A stretch of 64,000 bases of DNA from Opitutia bacterium. Lineage in GTDB: Bacteria > Verrucomicrobiota > Verrucomicrobiia > Opitutales > UBA953. Both the position numbers and the translations under genes were made by a program. The notes under the pieces are model-generated. The model saw nothing but the letters and a program-made list of their open reading frames with translations, did not search any database and was not told the origin of the DNA. Location: NCBI GenBank assembly GCA_004558035.1, contig SFEJ01000014.1, positions 1 through 64,000 of the forward strand, given 5' to 3'. Below are positions 1 through 9,913 of this stretch, one piece after another; position 1 is the stretch's first letter, and the number at the start of each line of letters is the position of its first letter.

Positions 1-2583
1 ATAAAAACCTCTGCCGAGCGAAGACCCGTTCCGCATTCCGAACTTGTGCGAAAATTCGTAAAACTTCTCGCTCGTCCCATGGTAAACCACCAGCGGCTCC
101 CCGTTCTCGTCCACGACCTTGGAAACGTTTTCCTCGTTGACACCCGAGAAAAATTCGGCAAGCTTTTTGTCAAGAACGGAGCCTTCATACTGCCCGCGGT
201 GTTTCGCGGTGTTCATGACGTCGGCTCCGTTTTTGTATATCGAAACTTCGGAGATGCTCGAAGAATGAACGTTCGAAGCGCCCTTCGCGTTCCTTATTTT
301 CACGACGGTGAAGCGAATGAAATACTCCTCGTTCCCGACGCGGAATTTGTTCACGTAGTGAACGTAGGAATCGACGTTGCCGTGAATCTTATGCCCGTCC
401 TTGAGGATTTCAGGTTCGATCGAGAACGGAATCGCGTCGACGAAAAGCTTGCCGAAACTGTCCGTGATGCTCGTCGTGTCGAATCCCTTATGGTAAAAGA
501 TCTTTCCGGCAGTCGCGGCAGGAAATACGACCATGTTCTCGTCGCGTTCATTGCGGACTTCGCCGATTTTTCTGAACGCGTCCTTTATGTCCTTCTTGTC
601 TTTCAGGTCCTTGTTCGGAGAAACTTCAATCGGAGTTTTTTCAAAGATTTCGCGCTTCTTCGCCGCAGCTTTCCAATCCCCGAACCACCGCTTGAAGCGC
701 TTCGTCCGCACCAACACCCACTGCTCCGCGTTCAGCTTCGACGGCGCGCCGTTTGGCGCCTTCATGAATGAACCGTTTTTCTGCGCATCTTCGCGGATTT
801 TCGCCTTCTCAGCCTCGATTTCCGCCAAGATCTCGGGCTTCACGCGTCCATCTTCGCCGAAGTCGCTCGGCTCAAGATATTCCGCGCTCGCCTCCATCGC
901 CAGCGAAAACCGCACGTCCGACGCCTTCGAGGCGACGTCGCGCACCTTCGCGGCGCGGTCTTCCTCGTCGTCTGCGGCGTATTCCTCCACGCTCACGCCC
1001 GCGTCCTTCAGCGCGCTCACGACCGCCGCGTCCGTTCCCGCGGGAACGACGGCAGCACGGAACTCGCCCAGCCCGACCGGGCGTCGGAACTTCGTCTCGA
1101 AATATTTCGCCGGCAGGTTCTGCAGCAGCTCCTTCACCGCGCTCAGCTCCTGCGCGAGCTCCGCGTCGATCTCGTAGCCGTATTCGTTTTCAAGATAGGA
1201 TTTCGGGTCTTCCTCGGCGAGCGCCTCCTTCACGCGGCGCACCGAGTAGTCGAAATTCATGAAAGGGTTTTCGACGAGCTTCTTTTTCGCGTTGATCGCG
1301 TTGAAGACGCCGACGAGCCGGTCCTTCGTCTCCTCGACGGCGGCTTCCGCGTCCGCGTCGCTCAGATTCAGCAGCTCCTTCTTCGAGCGGATCTGCTTCA
1401 GCGACGTCATGCTCTTGAGCAGGCTCGCCTTGATCGAGCCGAAATTCGTGTCGTCGCCCGAATCCTTGACCGCCTTTTTGTTCATCTCCTTCGAGATGTT
1501 TTCGAGCGTCGCGTCGATGTAGCGCGAACGCCCCGTGCGCGTCTCTCCGGCGTAGATCTGCTCGCGCGCGCCGAACGATTTGAGCAGCTCGTCGCGCCAC
1601 TGCACGTATTCGCTTTCGAGCCTCATCGCCGAAACCTCGCGCACCGCGTCCGAAATCGTCCCGATCGCGTCGAGCTTTCCGCCTTCGCGGTAGTCCGAGC
1701 GCGCCCGAGCCAGGAACTCGCGGATCACGTTGTAGTTGAGCAGCCCCTTATCGTCGGTGAGCATTTTCTTGAGGGCGTTCTTCATCTTCTCCGACGCGTC
1801 CGGCTTCTCCGAAACCTCGAAATAAAGATCCGTCAGCGCGCGCTTCTGCGCGTCGCTCAGCTCGCTCTCGAAGGCGAAAAACGATTCGTTCCCGAGAATG
1901 TCGATGACTTTCAGAGCCGTTCCTTCCGGGAAGTGGATCGGCGTCACTCTTTCTGGAACGGGGATTCCGCGCTCCTTCAGAAACACGTAGCGCAGATACT
2001 GGTTGTTCCCGCGTCCGCTCAAGATCGCGCGCGTGTCCGTCTTGACGTGCTGCGCGATTTCTGGATTGCCGACGCGTCCGTCGATGTAGGCGTCTGCAGC
2101 CTTCATCGTCTTTTCGTTCCCGATCAGTTTCACCTGCGGCACCATGGGCGTCCACGCGTCGCCGGCATACGTTCCCGCGTTGCGCCCCGTCTTCTTGTCG
2201 ATGAGAGTCCGCGGCGCGATCAGCGTGATTGCTCCGAAGCCCGTGCCCGCGCGCGCGTTCAGATCCACGACGCCGAGCGAGGGATTCGCCAGCCCGCCGA
2301 GCGCGATCGCCTTGCGCAGCTTCTCCTCCGAAATCTCGTGCAATCCCACCAAACTTGCCGTTCCCGCGTCGATGGAATACTTCCGCGCCAGCACGCTCTG
2401 TTCCGCCCCGTATCCGGCAAGCGAATACTTTCTGCGGCTCTCAAGATAGGCGTTGACTTTCTCCGCCTCCTGTGCGACCTTTTCCTTGCCGTCGGAAGTG
2501 TGGTGTGGCTCGATTTCGGGTTCTCCATTTATGGATTTAATTCCTCGTTCCGACGGCTTTTTTATTTCCTGGAGCTCCAGGTG
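1..2583 (-). pseudogene. Phage polyvalent protein fragment, 5'-truncated and cut by the window edge
   Basis: An open reading frame on the minus strand (codons in phase with base 1) runs without a stop from about 2.6 kb to the left edge. In order it encodes a module with SLAGYGAEQS and GDAWTP signatures (about 2400-2130), a long helical region, a linker with the motif RFKRWFGDW (about 700), a nuclease- or LPD-like module (about 600-150), and the start of an ADP-ribosyltransferase domain at VVDENGEPLVVYHGT, as found in phage large polyvalent proteins. The linker and ART start are nearly identical in DNA to the prophage genes at 34.6-34.9 kb. No ATG occurs in frame between about 2110 and the plsY start, and the upstream phage genes expected before it are missing, so the 5' end looks lost. 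The right boundary is approximate, because the frame stays open antisense to plsY. The function is inferred from domain architecture only. Confidence 0.75.
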
Positions 2584-2643
2584 ATGACGCGGAAGACTGG
2601 ACGCCTTCGCCGTGCGGATTTTCGGTTCGGGCGCACTTTCAAT

Positions 2644-2673
2644 TTGCGGGAAGGCGGGCGCTTCGGCTATGAT
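2644..2673 (+). promoter_or_regulatory. Candidate plsY promoter
   Basis: TTGCGG (2644-2649) and TATGAT (2668-2673) are separated by 18 bases and lie 22 bases before the plsY ATG. The -10 matches the sigma-70 consensus at 5 of 6 positions. No Shine-Dalgarno sequence follows, so the leader would be short. Confidence 0.45.
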
Positions 2674-2694
2674 GCGCGTTTTAATTTTTTCGAC

Positions 2695-3366
2695 ATGGAA
2701 ATCCTCCCTACAGTCCTCATCGCCTCCGCCGCCGCGCTCGTCGGTTACGTTCTCGGCTCGATCCCGTTCGCGGTGATCGTCGCGAAGCGCCACGGCGTGG
2801 ACATTCTGCACGCCGGCAGCGGCAATCCCGGCGCGACCAACGTCAAGCGCACCTGCGGCAAGGCGGCGGGCAATCTCGTGTTCTTCCTCGACATGTTCAA
2901 GGGCTTTCTCGCGGCGTTCCTGCCGTGGATCGCGCTCAGCCCGATTTCGGTCGTTCCGGAGCAGCAGGACGCCTGGCCGCACGTGATCGCGATCGCGCAG
3001 CTCTGCGGCTTCGCGGGAGCGCTGCTCGGGCACTGCTTCTCGATGTTCCTGAAGTTCAAGGGCGGCAAGGGCGTCTCGACGACGATCGGCGGGCTGCTCG
3101 GTGCGATGCCGATCGCCGTGCTCGTCGGGCTCGTCGTCTGGCTCGCGGTGTATTTCCCGACGCGCATCGTCGCGATCGCGTCGATGGTGTTCGGGCTCTC
3201 GCTGCCGCTCACGTCGATGATTCTCGCCAAGGCGTTCCCGCAGCTCGGCTACACGACGATTCACGTCGGCTTCTGCCTCGTCGTGGCGATCTTCATCATC
3301 ATCATGCACCGTTCGAACATCGCCCGCCTGATGCGCGGCGAAGAAAACTCGTTCAGGAAGAAATGA
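2695..3366 (+). CDS. plsY: Glycerol-3-phosphate acyltransferase PlsY
   Basis: This 223-aa integral membrane protein transfers an acyl group from acyl-phosphate to glycerol-3-phosphate, the first step of phospholipid synthesis in the PlsX/PlsY route. The three family signatures are present: GSIPFA (residues 19-24), the GSGNPGATN phosphate-binding segment (about 42-50) and KFKGGKGVST (about 121-130). The C-terminal HRSNIARLM motif is also present, and about six hydrophobic segments lie between these motifs. The ATG at 2695 gives the standard family length; in-frame sequence further upstream belongs to the phage fragment. There is no Shine-Dalgarno sequence. The identification is secure. Confidence 0.97.
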   Translation: MEILPTVLIASAAALVGYVLGSIPFAVIVAKRHGVDILHAGSGNPGATNVKRTCGKAAGNLVFFLDMFKGFLAAFLPWIALSPISVVPEQQDAWPHVIAIAQLCGFAGALLGHCFSMFLKFKGGKGVSTTIGGLLGAMPIAVLVGLVVWLAVYFPTRIVAIASMVFGLSLPLTSMILAKAFPQLGYTTIHVGFCLVVAIFIIIMHRSNIARLMRGEENSFRKK

Positions 3367-3419
3367 CCGCGCGTTCCCGCGGGCGCGCACGCAGTTAAAA
3401 TTCAATTACATTTTTTAAG

Positions 3420-4766
3420 ATGGAAAAAACGAAAATCGGCATCGGATTCATCGGCTTCGGCACGGTCGGGCAAGGCGTCTGGAAACACCTGCAGGCGCAG
3501 CGCGAAGAACTGGAAAAACGCCTCGGCGTGGAAATCGCGTTCCCGCGCGTCGCCGTGCGCGACCTCAAGCGCGAACGCAGCGTGAGCGTTCCCGAAAACG
3601 TGCTCACGACGGACCCAATGGCAGTCGTGAACGATCCCGCGGTGAACATCGTCTGCGAGCTCATGGGCGGCACGACGAAGGCGAAGGACTACACGCTCGC
3701 CGCGCTGAAGCACGGCAAGGTCGTCGTCTCCGCGAACAAGGCGCTTATCTACGAATTCGGGCGCGAAATCTTCGACGCCGTCAAGCAGTTCGGCGGGCAC
3801 TACTACTTCGAGGCGTCCGTCGCGGGCGGGATTCCGATCATCAAGACGCTGCGCGAAGGACTCGTCGCCAACCGCTTCGAATCCATCGCCGGCATCATCA
3901 ACGGCACCTGCAACTACATTCTTTCCCGCATGGAGGCGGAGGGAAAATCCTACGAGGAGATTCTCCGCGACGCGAAAAAACTCGGCTACGTCGAGGCGGA
4001 CGACCGGCTCGACCTCGACGGCTGGGACGCGTTCCACAAAGCGGTCATTCTCGCCTTTCTCGCCCACGGGAAATGGGTTTCGGAGCACGACGCGCTCGTC
4101 GAAGGCATCCGCGACGTGACGCTCGAGGACATGCACCGCGCGCGCGACTTCGGCTACCGCATCAAGCTGCTCGGCATGATCCGCCGCAACTTCAAGACGG
4201 GCGCGCTCTCGCTCGGCGTCTATCCCGCGCTCATTCCGCTGGACAAGACGCTCGCGCGCGTGGACGGCGTGTACAACGCGATCAAGCTCGCCGGCGACGT
4301 CGCGGGAACGACGATTCTCATCGGCCGCGGCGCGGGCCAGGACGCGACGTCCTCCGCCGTCATCTCCGACATCGTGGACGCGATGATCGGCATCCGCGAC
4401 GACGCGCACAAATTCCTCACGCCGAGCGACATCGACGCGTGCTACCGCCTCGGCGAAAGCGCGCGCATGGCGACGATGGATGAAATCCGCTCGAAATTTT
4501 ATCTGCGCATTTCGATTCTGGACGAGCCGGGAACGCTCGTCGGGCTCTACCAGGCGCTGGCGAAGCACAACGTCTCCGTCTCGCGCGTCATCACCTACGA
4601 AAACCCGGAAGACAAGAACTCCCCGGTGAAGAGCGGCACGATCACGCTCGCGACGTATCCGACCTCCGAAGCCGTGATGGAACGCGTCGTGAATGACCTG
4701 AAGGCGCTCCCGCAGATTCTCACGAAGCCACTTCTGCTCCGCATCTACGAACCGACGCGCGAGTGA
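3420..4766 (+). CDS. hom: Homoserine dehydrogenase
   Basis: This 448-aa protein reduces aspartate semialdehyde to homoserine with NAD(P)H, on the route to threonine and methionine. The N-terminal Rossmann motif GFIGFGTVGQGV is at residues 9-20. The catalytic domain has the conserved NGTCNYILSRM and a following Glu/Asp-rich segment (GYVEADDRLDLDGWDA). A C-terminal ACT domain begins near residue 355 (ISILDEPGTLVGLYQAL), which usually gives feedback control by threonine. It lies 53 bases after plsY without a Shine-Dalgarno sequence; the preceding bases are a run of T. A strong terminator follows at 4790. Confidence 0.96.
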   Translation: MEKTKIGIGFIGFGTVGQGVWKHLQAQREELEKRLGVEIAFPRVAVRDLKRERSVSVPENVLTTDPMAVVNDPAVNIVCELMGGTTKAKDYTLAALKHGKVVVSANKALIYEFGREIFDAVKQFGGHYYFEASVAGGIPIIKTLREGLVANRFESIAGIINGTCNYILSRMEAEGKSYEEILRDAKKLGYVEADDRLDLDGWDAFHKAVILAFLAHGKWVSEHDALVEGIRDVTLEDMHRARDFGYRIKLLGMIRRNFKTGALSLGVYPALIPLDKTLARVDGVYNAIKLAGDVAGTTILIGRGAGQDATSSAVISDIVDAMIGIRDDAHKFLTPSDIDACYRLGESARMATMDEIRSKFYLRISILDEPGTLVGLYQALAKHNVSVSRVITYENPEDKNSPVKSGTITLATYPTSEAVMERVVNDLKALPQILTKPLLLRIYEPTRE

Positions 4767-4789
4767 TTCTCCCGCCGTTCCTCCTCTTC

Positions 4790-4828
4790 AAAAAAAAGCG
4801 TTCCCGCCGCGGGAACGCTTTTTTTTCG
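4790..4828 (+). terminator. Intrinsic terminator after hom
   Basis: The 9-bp stem GCGTTCCCG/CGGGAACGC with loop CCG is extended by an A run before it and eight T after it. It can act on both strands. The stem is built from the octamer motif repeated across this chromosome. Confidence 0.9.
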
Positions 4829-4903
4829 CGCGGAAGAGCCCATCTTCTTAAAAAAATTTCGCCGTTGCGCGCGGGAACGCGTGGGCGCAGAATGGCGGCA
4901 CTT

Positions 4904-6358
4904 ATGGCAACGAAAAAATCCGAAAACAAAAAAGCCCCCGCGCCCGTCAAGGGCGTGTTCAAGCGGGAAGACGCCGTCAACAAGCTCTCTCCCGAGGAAC
5001 GCAAGGCGCTCGACGCCTACGTCTCCGTGTACATGAATTACCTCTCCGTAGCAAAGACCGAGCGCCGCGCCTACGCGGAGGCCGTCCGCCTGCTCGAAGC
5101 GCGCGGATTCAGGCCGCTCGCGTCCCTCAAGTCGCTGAAGCCCGGCGACAAGGTCTATCGCGGCTACCATGGCAAGACGCTCTTCGCCGCCGTCGTCGGC
5201 AAGGAGCCCGTTTCCGGCGGCGTGCGCGTCGTCGGCGGGCACACGGACGCGCCGCGCATCGACCTCAAGCCCGTGCCGCTCTGCGAAAAGAACGGCATCG
5301 CCTACTTCGACACGCACTACTACGGCGGCATCAAGAAATTTCAGTGGGTCGCGCATCCGCTCGCGCTTTACGGCACCGCCGTGCGCAAGGACGGCTCGAA
5401 GGTCGAAATCGCGATCGGCGACAAGCCCGGCGATCCCGTCTTCATGATTTCGGACATTCTCCCGCACCTCGGACAGGAGCAGGCGGCGAAGGTGCTCGCG
5501 GACGCGTTCCCGGGCGAAAATCTCGACCTGGTCATCGCCACGACGCCCTGCCCCGCGGACGCGGATGACGGCGAGGTCAAGGAAAAGGTCAAGCTTCACG
5601 TGATGCGCATTCTGGAAAAGGAATACGGGCTCACGGAACAGGATCTCATCAGCGCCGAACTCGAGATCGTTCCCGCGGGGCTGCCGCGCGAAATGGGGCT
5701 CGACCGCTCGCTCATCACCGGCTACGGGCACGACGACCGCATCTGCGCGTTCGCGGGGCTTCAGGCGATGATGGATGTCAAGGGCGTTCCCGCGAAGACC
5801 GCCGTCGTGCTGCTCTGCGACAAGGAGGAAATCGGCTCCGTCGGCGCGACCGGCATGGATTCGACGTTCTTCGAAAACTCGATCGCCGAGCTCGTCTTCC
5901 GCCAGGAAAAGAATTATTCCGACATTCTCGTGCGCCGCGCGCTCGAAGCCTCGTCGATGCTCTCGGCGGACGTCTGCGCGGCGGACGATCCGCTGTTCCC
6001 GGGCAGCTCCTCGCCGGGCAACATGGCGAAACTCAACGCGGGCGCGTGCGTGATCAAATACACGGGCTCGCGCGGCAAGGTCATGGCGAACGACGCGAGC
6101 GCGGAATTCGTCGCGCGGCTGCGCGAGATCTTCGACGCGGCGGGCGTCGTCTGGCAGGTCGGCGAACTCGGCCGCGTGGACGTCGGCGGCGGCGGAACGA
6201 TCGCGATGTACATGTCGCACTACGGCATGAACGTGATCGACATGGGCACGCCGCTGCTGAACATGCACGCGCCGTGGGAAGTCGCCTCCAAGCTCGACAC
6301 CTACATGACCTACAAGGCCTACAAGGCGTTCTTCGAAGCGGCCGCGGAACTCGCGTGA
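4904..6358 (+). CDS. M18 family aminopeptidase
   Basis: This 484-aa cytosolic zinc aminopeptidase of the M18 (aspartyl aminopeptidase) family removes N-terminal, often acidic, residues from peptides. The metal and active-site segments are visible: GGHTDAPRIDLK (about residue 108), DTHYYGG, GHDDRICAF, DKEEIGSVGATG with its Glu pair, and the C-terminal HYGMNVIDMG followed by MHAPWE with the last metal-binding His. The ATG at 4904 is preferred; an in-frame ATG at 4892 is possible, and the frame is open back into the terminator at 4790. No Shine-Dalgarno sequence is present. A possible -10 (CAGAAT, 4888-4893) sits so close that the mRNA may be nearly leaderless. The gene converges on fucI. Confidence 0.93.
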   Translation: MATKKSENKKAPAPVKGVFKREDAVNKLSPEERKALDAYVSVYMNYLSVAKTERRAYAEAVRLLEARGFRPLASLKSLKPGDKVYRGYHGKTLFAAVVGKEPVSGGVRVVGGHTDAPRIDLKPVPLCEKNGIAYFDTHYYGGIKKFQWVAHPLALYGTAVRKDGSKVEIAIGDKPGDPVFMISDILPHLGQEQAAKVLADAFPGENLDLVIATTPCPADADDGEVKEKVKLHVMRILEKEYGLTEQDLISAELEIVPAGLPREMGLDRSLITGYGHDDRICAFAGLQAMMDVKGVPAKTAVVLLCDKEEIGSVGATGMDSTFFENSIAELVFRQEKNYSDILVRRALEASSMLSADVCAADDPLFPGSSSPGNMAKLNAGACVIKYTGSRGKVMANDASAEFVARLREIFDAAGVVWQVGELGRVDVGGGGTIAMYMSHYGMNVIDMGTPLLNMHAPWEVASKLDTYMTYKAYKAFFEAAAELA

Positions 6359-6412
6359 GTCCGCGTAGCGCGCGACGCGAGGAAACGGAGCTTCCGCCCG
6401 TTTCCTTTCGCG

Positions 6413-6450
6413 AAAAAAAGAGCCCGGGAACGCTCCCGGGCTCTTTCTGC
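6413..6450. terminator. Bidirectional terminator between the aminopeptidase gene and fucI
   Basis: An 11-bp perfect stem, AGAGCCCGGGA (6419-6429) and TCCCGGGCTCT (6434-6444), has a four-base loop, an A run on the left and a short T run on the right. It serves two converging genes. Confidence 0.8.
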
Positions 6451-6464
6451 GTCGTGCGGCGATC

Positions 6465-8246
6465 TCAATACTTGCCGTAAATCGGGCCGAAGTTCGCGCA
6501 GGCGCGGAAGTCGGCGCCTTCGGGATCGGCGGTGCCGAACAGACCCCACGCCGCCGGACGATAGACCTTGTCGTCGGGAACGTTGTGCGCGTAAACCGGG
6601 ATGCGGAGCATCGAGGCGAGCGTGATCAGGTCCGCGCCGACGTGGCCGTAGGTCCACGCGCCGTGGTTCGCGCCCATGTTCGCCATGACGGAATAGACGT
6701 CCGTGAACGCGCCCTTGCCCGTGAGGATCGGCGCGAACCAGGTCGTCGGCCAGCCCGGGTCGGTGCGTTCGTCGAGAATCTTGTTCACGTTCTCGGGGAG
6801 CGTGCAGGTGTAGCCTTCGGCGATGACGAGGACCGGACCCTGTCCCTTGACGAGGTTCATGCGGATCATCGTCACGGGAACGTCGCCCTTCGAGACGAAG
6901 TGCAGCGAGTAGCCCCCGCCGCGGAAGTATTCGCGGTTCGCCGGGCACCATTCGGACGCCGCCATCATCGCGTCGATGTCCTGGAACGTCGTTTCGCCGG
7001 TCTTCTTCATGACGGGCTTGCCGTTCACGTCGAGCGCCTGCATGTTGCCGTCGAGCGCGGTCGAGCCGGAGTTGATGAGGTGCATGATGCCGTTCTTGGC
7101 GTGACCTTCCATCGTGTAGCCGGCGACGCGCTTCACGGCGTCGGGCGACCAGTACGTGCGGATGTCGGAGAAGCACGCCGCCTGGCCCGTGAGCTGGTGC
7201 AGCAGGAGCTGGCAGACGCCGTTCATCGCGTCGTTTTCCGTCGCGAACGGAATCGCCTCGCGCGGGCCGTTCCAGTCGAAGGTGCTGTTGAGGAGCGATT
7301 CCGCCATGTCGCCGTTCGGATAGTAGTCCGTCCAGTGGCGCTGGCCCTGGAAGCCGCCGCAGATGGCGTTGAAGCCGAGGCCTTCTTCCTCGCAGTCGAT
7401 CGTCTTGAGGTGCGGATTGCCGTGCATCATGTCGCGGAAGATGATCGTCATCAGCAGCGATTCGCGCAGCGTGCGTTCCTTTTCTTCCGGCGGGAGCACG
7501 AGGTCGGGACGGTTGCGGTCCGGGCCGATCTTCACGTATTTCTTCGCCCATTCGAGCGCGAGCTCAAATTCCTTCTTGTCGTAGATGCCGAGATCCATGC
7601 GGCGGCGGACTTCCGTCATGTCCACCGGCTGGACGCGCATGCCGAGGTAGCTTTCCCAGAACGAATGGTCGAGAATCGAGCCGGCGATGCCCATCGCGCA
7701 GCCGCCGATGGAGAGGTAGCCCTTGCCCTTCAGCGTCGCGACCGCGATGCCCGCGCGCGCGAAGCGGAGGATTTTTTCCTCGACGTCCGCGGGAATGCTC
7801 GTGTCGTCCTTGTCCTGCACGTCGTGCCCGTAGATCGAGAACGCGGGAACGCCCTTCTGCGCGTAGCCGGCGAGCGCGGCGGCGAGATAGACGGCGCCCG
7901 GGCGCTCCGTGCCGTTGAAGCCCCAGATCGCCTTCGGCGTGGACGCGTCCGTCTCGAACGTTTCCGTGATGTAGCACCAGCACGGCGTGACGGTGAGCGA
8001 GCAGCCGACGTTGTTCTCGAGGAACTTCTGGTTCGCCGCGGCGGCTTCCGCGGGACCGCCGATGCACGTGTCGGCGATGACGCACTGCACGGGCTGGCCG
8101 TTCGCGTGCTTCACCTTCGATTCGATGAGCGCGGCGGCGGCTTTCGCCATGTTCATGGTCTGTTCTTCCAGCGACTCGCGGACGCCGAGACGGCGGCCGT
8201 CGATCGTGGGACGAATTCCGATTTTAGGTAACGTATCGTATTTCAT
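6465..8246 (-). CDS. fucI: L-fucose isomerase
   Basis: This 593-aa cytosolic Mn-dependent isomerase converts L-fucose to L-fuculose, the first step of fucose catabolism. Full-length similarity is evident: N-terminal [17 protein letters not shown], then [20 protein letters not shown], the [15 protein letters not shown] segment, the conserved Glu/Asp metal ligands in the central domain, and the C-terminal [13 protein letters not shown]. The length matches the family (about 590). It lies downstream of fucP with a 115-base gap, so the two probably share a transcript. The start has no Shine-Dalgarno sequence (an AT-rich stretch precedes ATG). Fucose is typically released from mucin or plant glycans, which suggests a gut habitat; that is inference. 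Confidence 0.96.
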   Translation of the reverse strand: MKYDTLPKIGIRPTIDGRRLGVRESLEEQTMNMAKAAAALIESKVKHANGQPVQCVIADTCIGGPAEAAAANQKFLENNVGCSLTVTPCWCYITETFETDASTPKAIWGFNGTERPGAVYLAAALAGYAQKGVPAFSIYGHDVQDKDDTSIPADVEEKILRFARAGIAVATLKGKGYLSIGGCAMGIAGSILDHSFWESYLGMRVQPVDMTEVRRRMDLGIYDKKEFELALEWAKKYVKIGPDRNRPDLVLPPEEKERTLRESLLMTIIFRDMMHGNPHLKTIDCEEEGLGFNAICGGFQGQRHWTDYYPNGDMAESLLNSTFDWNGPREAIPFATENDAMNGVCQLLLHQLTGQAACFSDIRTYWSPDAVKRVAGYTMEGHAKNGIMHLINSGSTALDGNMQALDVNGKPVMKKTGETTFQDIDAMMAASEWCPANREYFRGGGYSLHFVSKGDVPVTMIRMNLVKGQGPVLVIAEGYTCTLPENVNKILDERTDPGWPTTWFAPILTGKGAFTDVYSVMANMGANHGAWTYGHVGADLITLASMLRIPVYAHNVPDDKVYRPAAWGLFGTADPEGADFRACANFGPIYGKY

Positions 8247-8280
8247 AATTCAATTGGTTTGGTGAAAATTTTTTGAAGGA

Positions 8281-8301
8281 TTGAAGCTTAAAGGGCTAAG
8301 C
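8281..8301. repeat. CTTAAAG-rich intergenic repeat, copy 1
   Basis: TTGAAGCTTAAAGGGCTAAG lies between fucP and fucI. It is a short partial member of the family also at 14026, 16061 and 20510. Confidence 0.45.
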
Positions 8302-8361
8302 GAGGGCGACGTCGAAGTTCCATTCTTGAAATTTTCTTGTCACTTGTCACTTCCTTTTAAC

Positions 8362-9771
8362 TCATCCGCGCGGAGCGTCTTCCCGCTTGCGGAAAATCAG
8401 ACTGTACGCGAGCACGACCGCGAAGCAGATCGCGGGAACGATGAACGAAGCGCGCAGCGCCGCCGAGGACGTCTTCAAATCCGTGTCCCAGGTGCCGTCG
8501 AACGCGGACGTCAGCACAATCCAGCACGAATCCGCGTTGCCGATGATGTCGAGCATCCACGGCGTGAGCAGCGCGCCGCCGACGATCGCCATGATCAGTC
8601 CCGCCGCGCCGAGCTTGTGCGCCTTCGGGTCGATCCCGCCGAGCGCGATCCCGTAGATCGTCGGGAACATCAGCGACATGCAGCCGCTCATCGCGATCAG
8701 GCAGAGCACGTTCGCCGAGAACGGCAGCCCGCCGACCGTGAAGAGCACTCCCGTCGGGAAATACATCACGCCCGCCGTGCACGCGATCGCGCACGCCGCG
8801 AAGAACGCCATCAGCCACGCCGGCTCGACATATTTCATCACGAACGTCGCGATCCAGCGGCAGATGATGAACGCGATGAGCGCGAGCAGATAATACGTCG
8901 CGCCCTGCTCGGGCGTCACGCCGAGCTCCTTTTGGCAATAGACGTTGACGCAGGTCCACGCGGCGATCTGAACGCCGACGTAGAACACCTGCGCCACGAC
9001 GCCGAGATACCAGCGCGGAGAATGCGCGAGAATCGAAAGAATTTCGCCGTAGTTCGTCGGCTCGGAAGAGACTTCGTCCGCCGAGGAGCGCTTCGTGAAG
9101 AAAAAGAAGAACCAAATGAACGCCGCGATCGCGCACAGCCCGACGTAGGGCACGCACACCCAGAAAAGTTCGTGGTGCACGATCTCGCCCAGCGCGTCCG
9201 GCGCCATCGCCGCGCGCTCGTCCGCCGTCGCGGGATTCAGATTCGCGAGAATCAGCTGCTGCGCGAGCAGAATGCCCGCCAGCGAACCGACCGGATTGAA
9301 CATCTGCGCGAAGTTCAGGCGGCGCACCGCCGTCTCCTTGTCGCCCAGCGCGAGCACATACGGATTGCACGTCGTTTCAAGCACGGCGCAGCCGCCCGCG
9401 ACGATGAAGATGCCCACGATGTAGAGCCAGAAACTCTGCGATACGCACGCGGGAACGTAAAGCAACGCCCCGATCACGTACACGCCCAGCCCCACCAGCA
9501 CGCCCGCTCGGTAGCCCGCGCGCTGAACGAGAAACGACGCGAGCAGCGCGATCACCGAATACGCGCCGTAGAACGAAACCTGCACGTAGCCCGCCGTGGA
9601 CTGGCTCGTCATGAAGATCTTCTGGAACGCGGGGACGAGATTGTCCGTCATGTTGTTGAGCAGTCCCCACAGCGCGAAGCAGGAGACGAGCATGACGAAA
9701 ATCCCGAGGAATTTTTTGGGCACGACCGGCGTCGAAGCCGGAGCAACGGAAGGGGAATCTTGGGTATTCAT
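8362..9771 (-). CDS. fucP: L-fucose permease-like MFS transporter
   Basis: This 469-aa major facilitator protein of the fucose/glucose/galactose:H+ symporter group has about twelve hydrophobic segments. Recognisable FucP features are the first helix region ending LWGLLNNMTDNLVPAFQ, GYRAGVLVGLG in loop 2-3, and CAVLETTCNPYVLALG, the conserved helix-4/5 segment, followed by RRLNFAQMFNPVGS. Its position directly upstream of fucI supports fucose as substrate. It is divergent from the TetR-type regulator at 9914. The start codon is preceded by AATCACGCTCAC with no Shine-Dalgarno sequence. Confidence 0.93.
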   Translation of the reverse strand: MNTQDSPSVAPASTPVVPKKFLGIFVMLVSCFALWGLLNNMTDNLVPAFQKIFMTSQSTAGYVQVSFYGAYSVIALLASFLVQRAGYRAGVLVGLGVYVIGALLYVPACVSQSFWLYIVGIFIVAGGCAVLETTCNPYVLALGDKETAVRRLNFAQMFNPVGSLAGILLAQQLILANLNPATADERAAMAPDALGEIVHHELFWVCVPYVGLCAIAAFIWFFFFFTKRSSADEVSSEPTNYGEILSILAHSPRWYLGVVAQVFYVGVQIAAWTCVNVYCQKELGVTPEQGATYYLLALIAFIICRWIATFVMKYVEPAWLMAFFAACAIACTAGVMYFPTGVLFTVGGLPFSANVLCLIAMSGCMSLMFPTIYGIALGGIDPKAHKLGAAGLIMAIVGGALLTPWMLDIIGNADSCWIVLTSAFDGTWDTDLKTSSAALRASFIVPAICFAVVLAYSLIFRKREDAPRG

Positions 9772-9865
9772 GTGAGCGTGATTTTCCCATGTTCCCTCCC
9801 GCCCGTCAATTTTGAAAACGCCGCGGGAACGCCCGTCGCTGCAAAAAGCGAATGAGCTTGCCTCG

Positions 9866-9902
9866 AAAATTAAACTCCGTAATTTAACTGAAAAATTAAA
9901 CT
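9866..9902. promoter_or_regulatory. Direct-repeat operator candidate between fucP and the TetR gene
   Basis: AAAATTAAACT occurs at 9866-9876 and again at 9892-9902, 26 bases apart, in an AT-rich patch that contrasts with the GC-rich surroundings. It lies in the divergent fucP/TetR intergenic region, directly upstream of the regulator start. It may hold promoter elements, regulator sites or both. Confidence 0.45.
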
Positions 9903-9913
9903 ATGAATTCAAA

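Noticed and set aside
46-771. Plus-strand 241-aa ORF at the left edge
   Set aside because: It is antisense to the polyvalent fragment, whose codon pattern and homology to the prophage copy show the true frame.
4763-4903. N-terminal extension of the M18 aminopeptidase from 4763
   Set aside because: It would run through the hom terminator stem and adds a Lys/Arg-rich stretch absent from the family.
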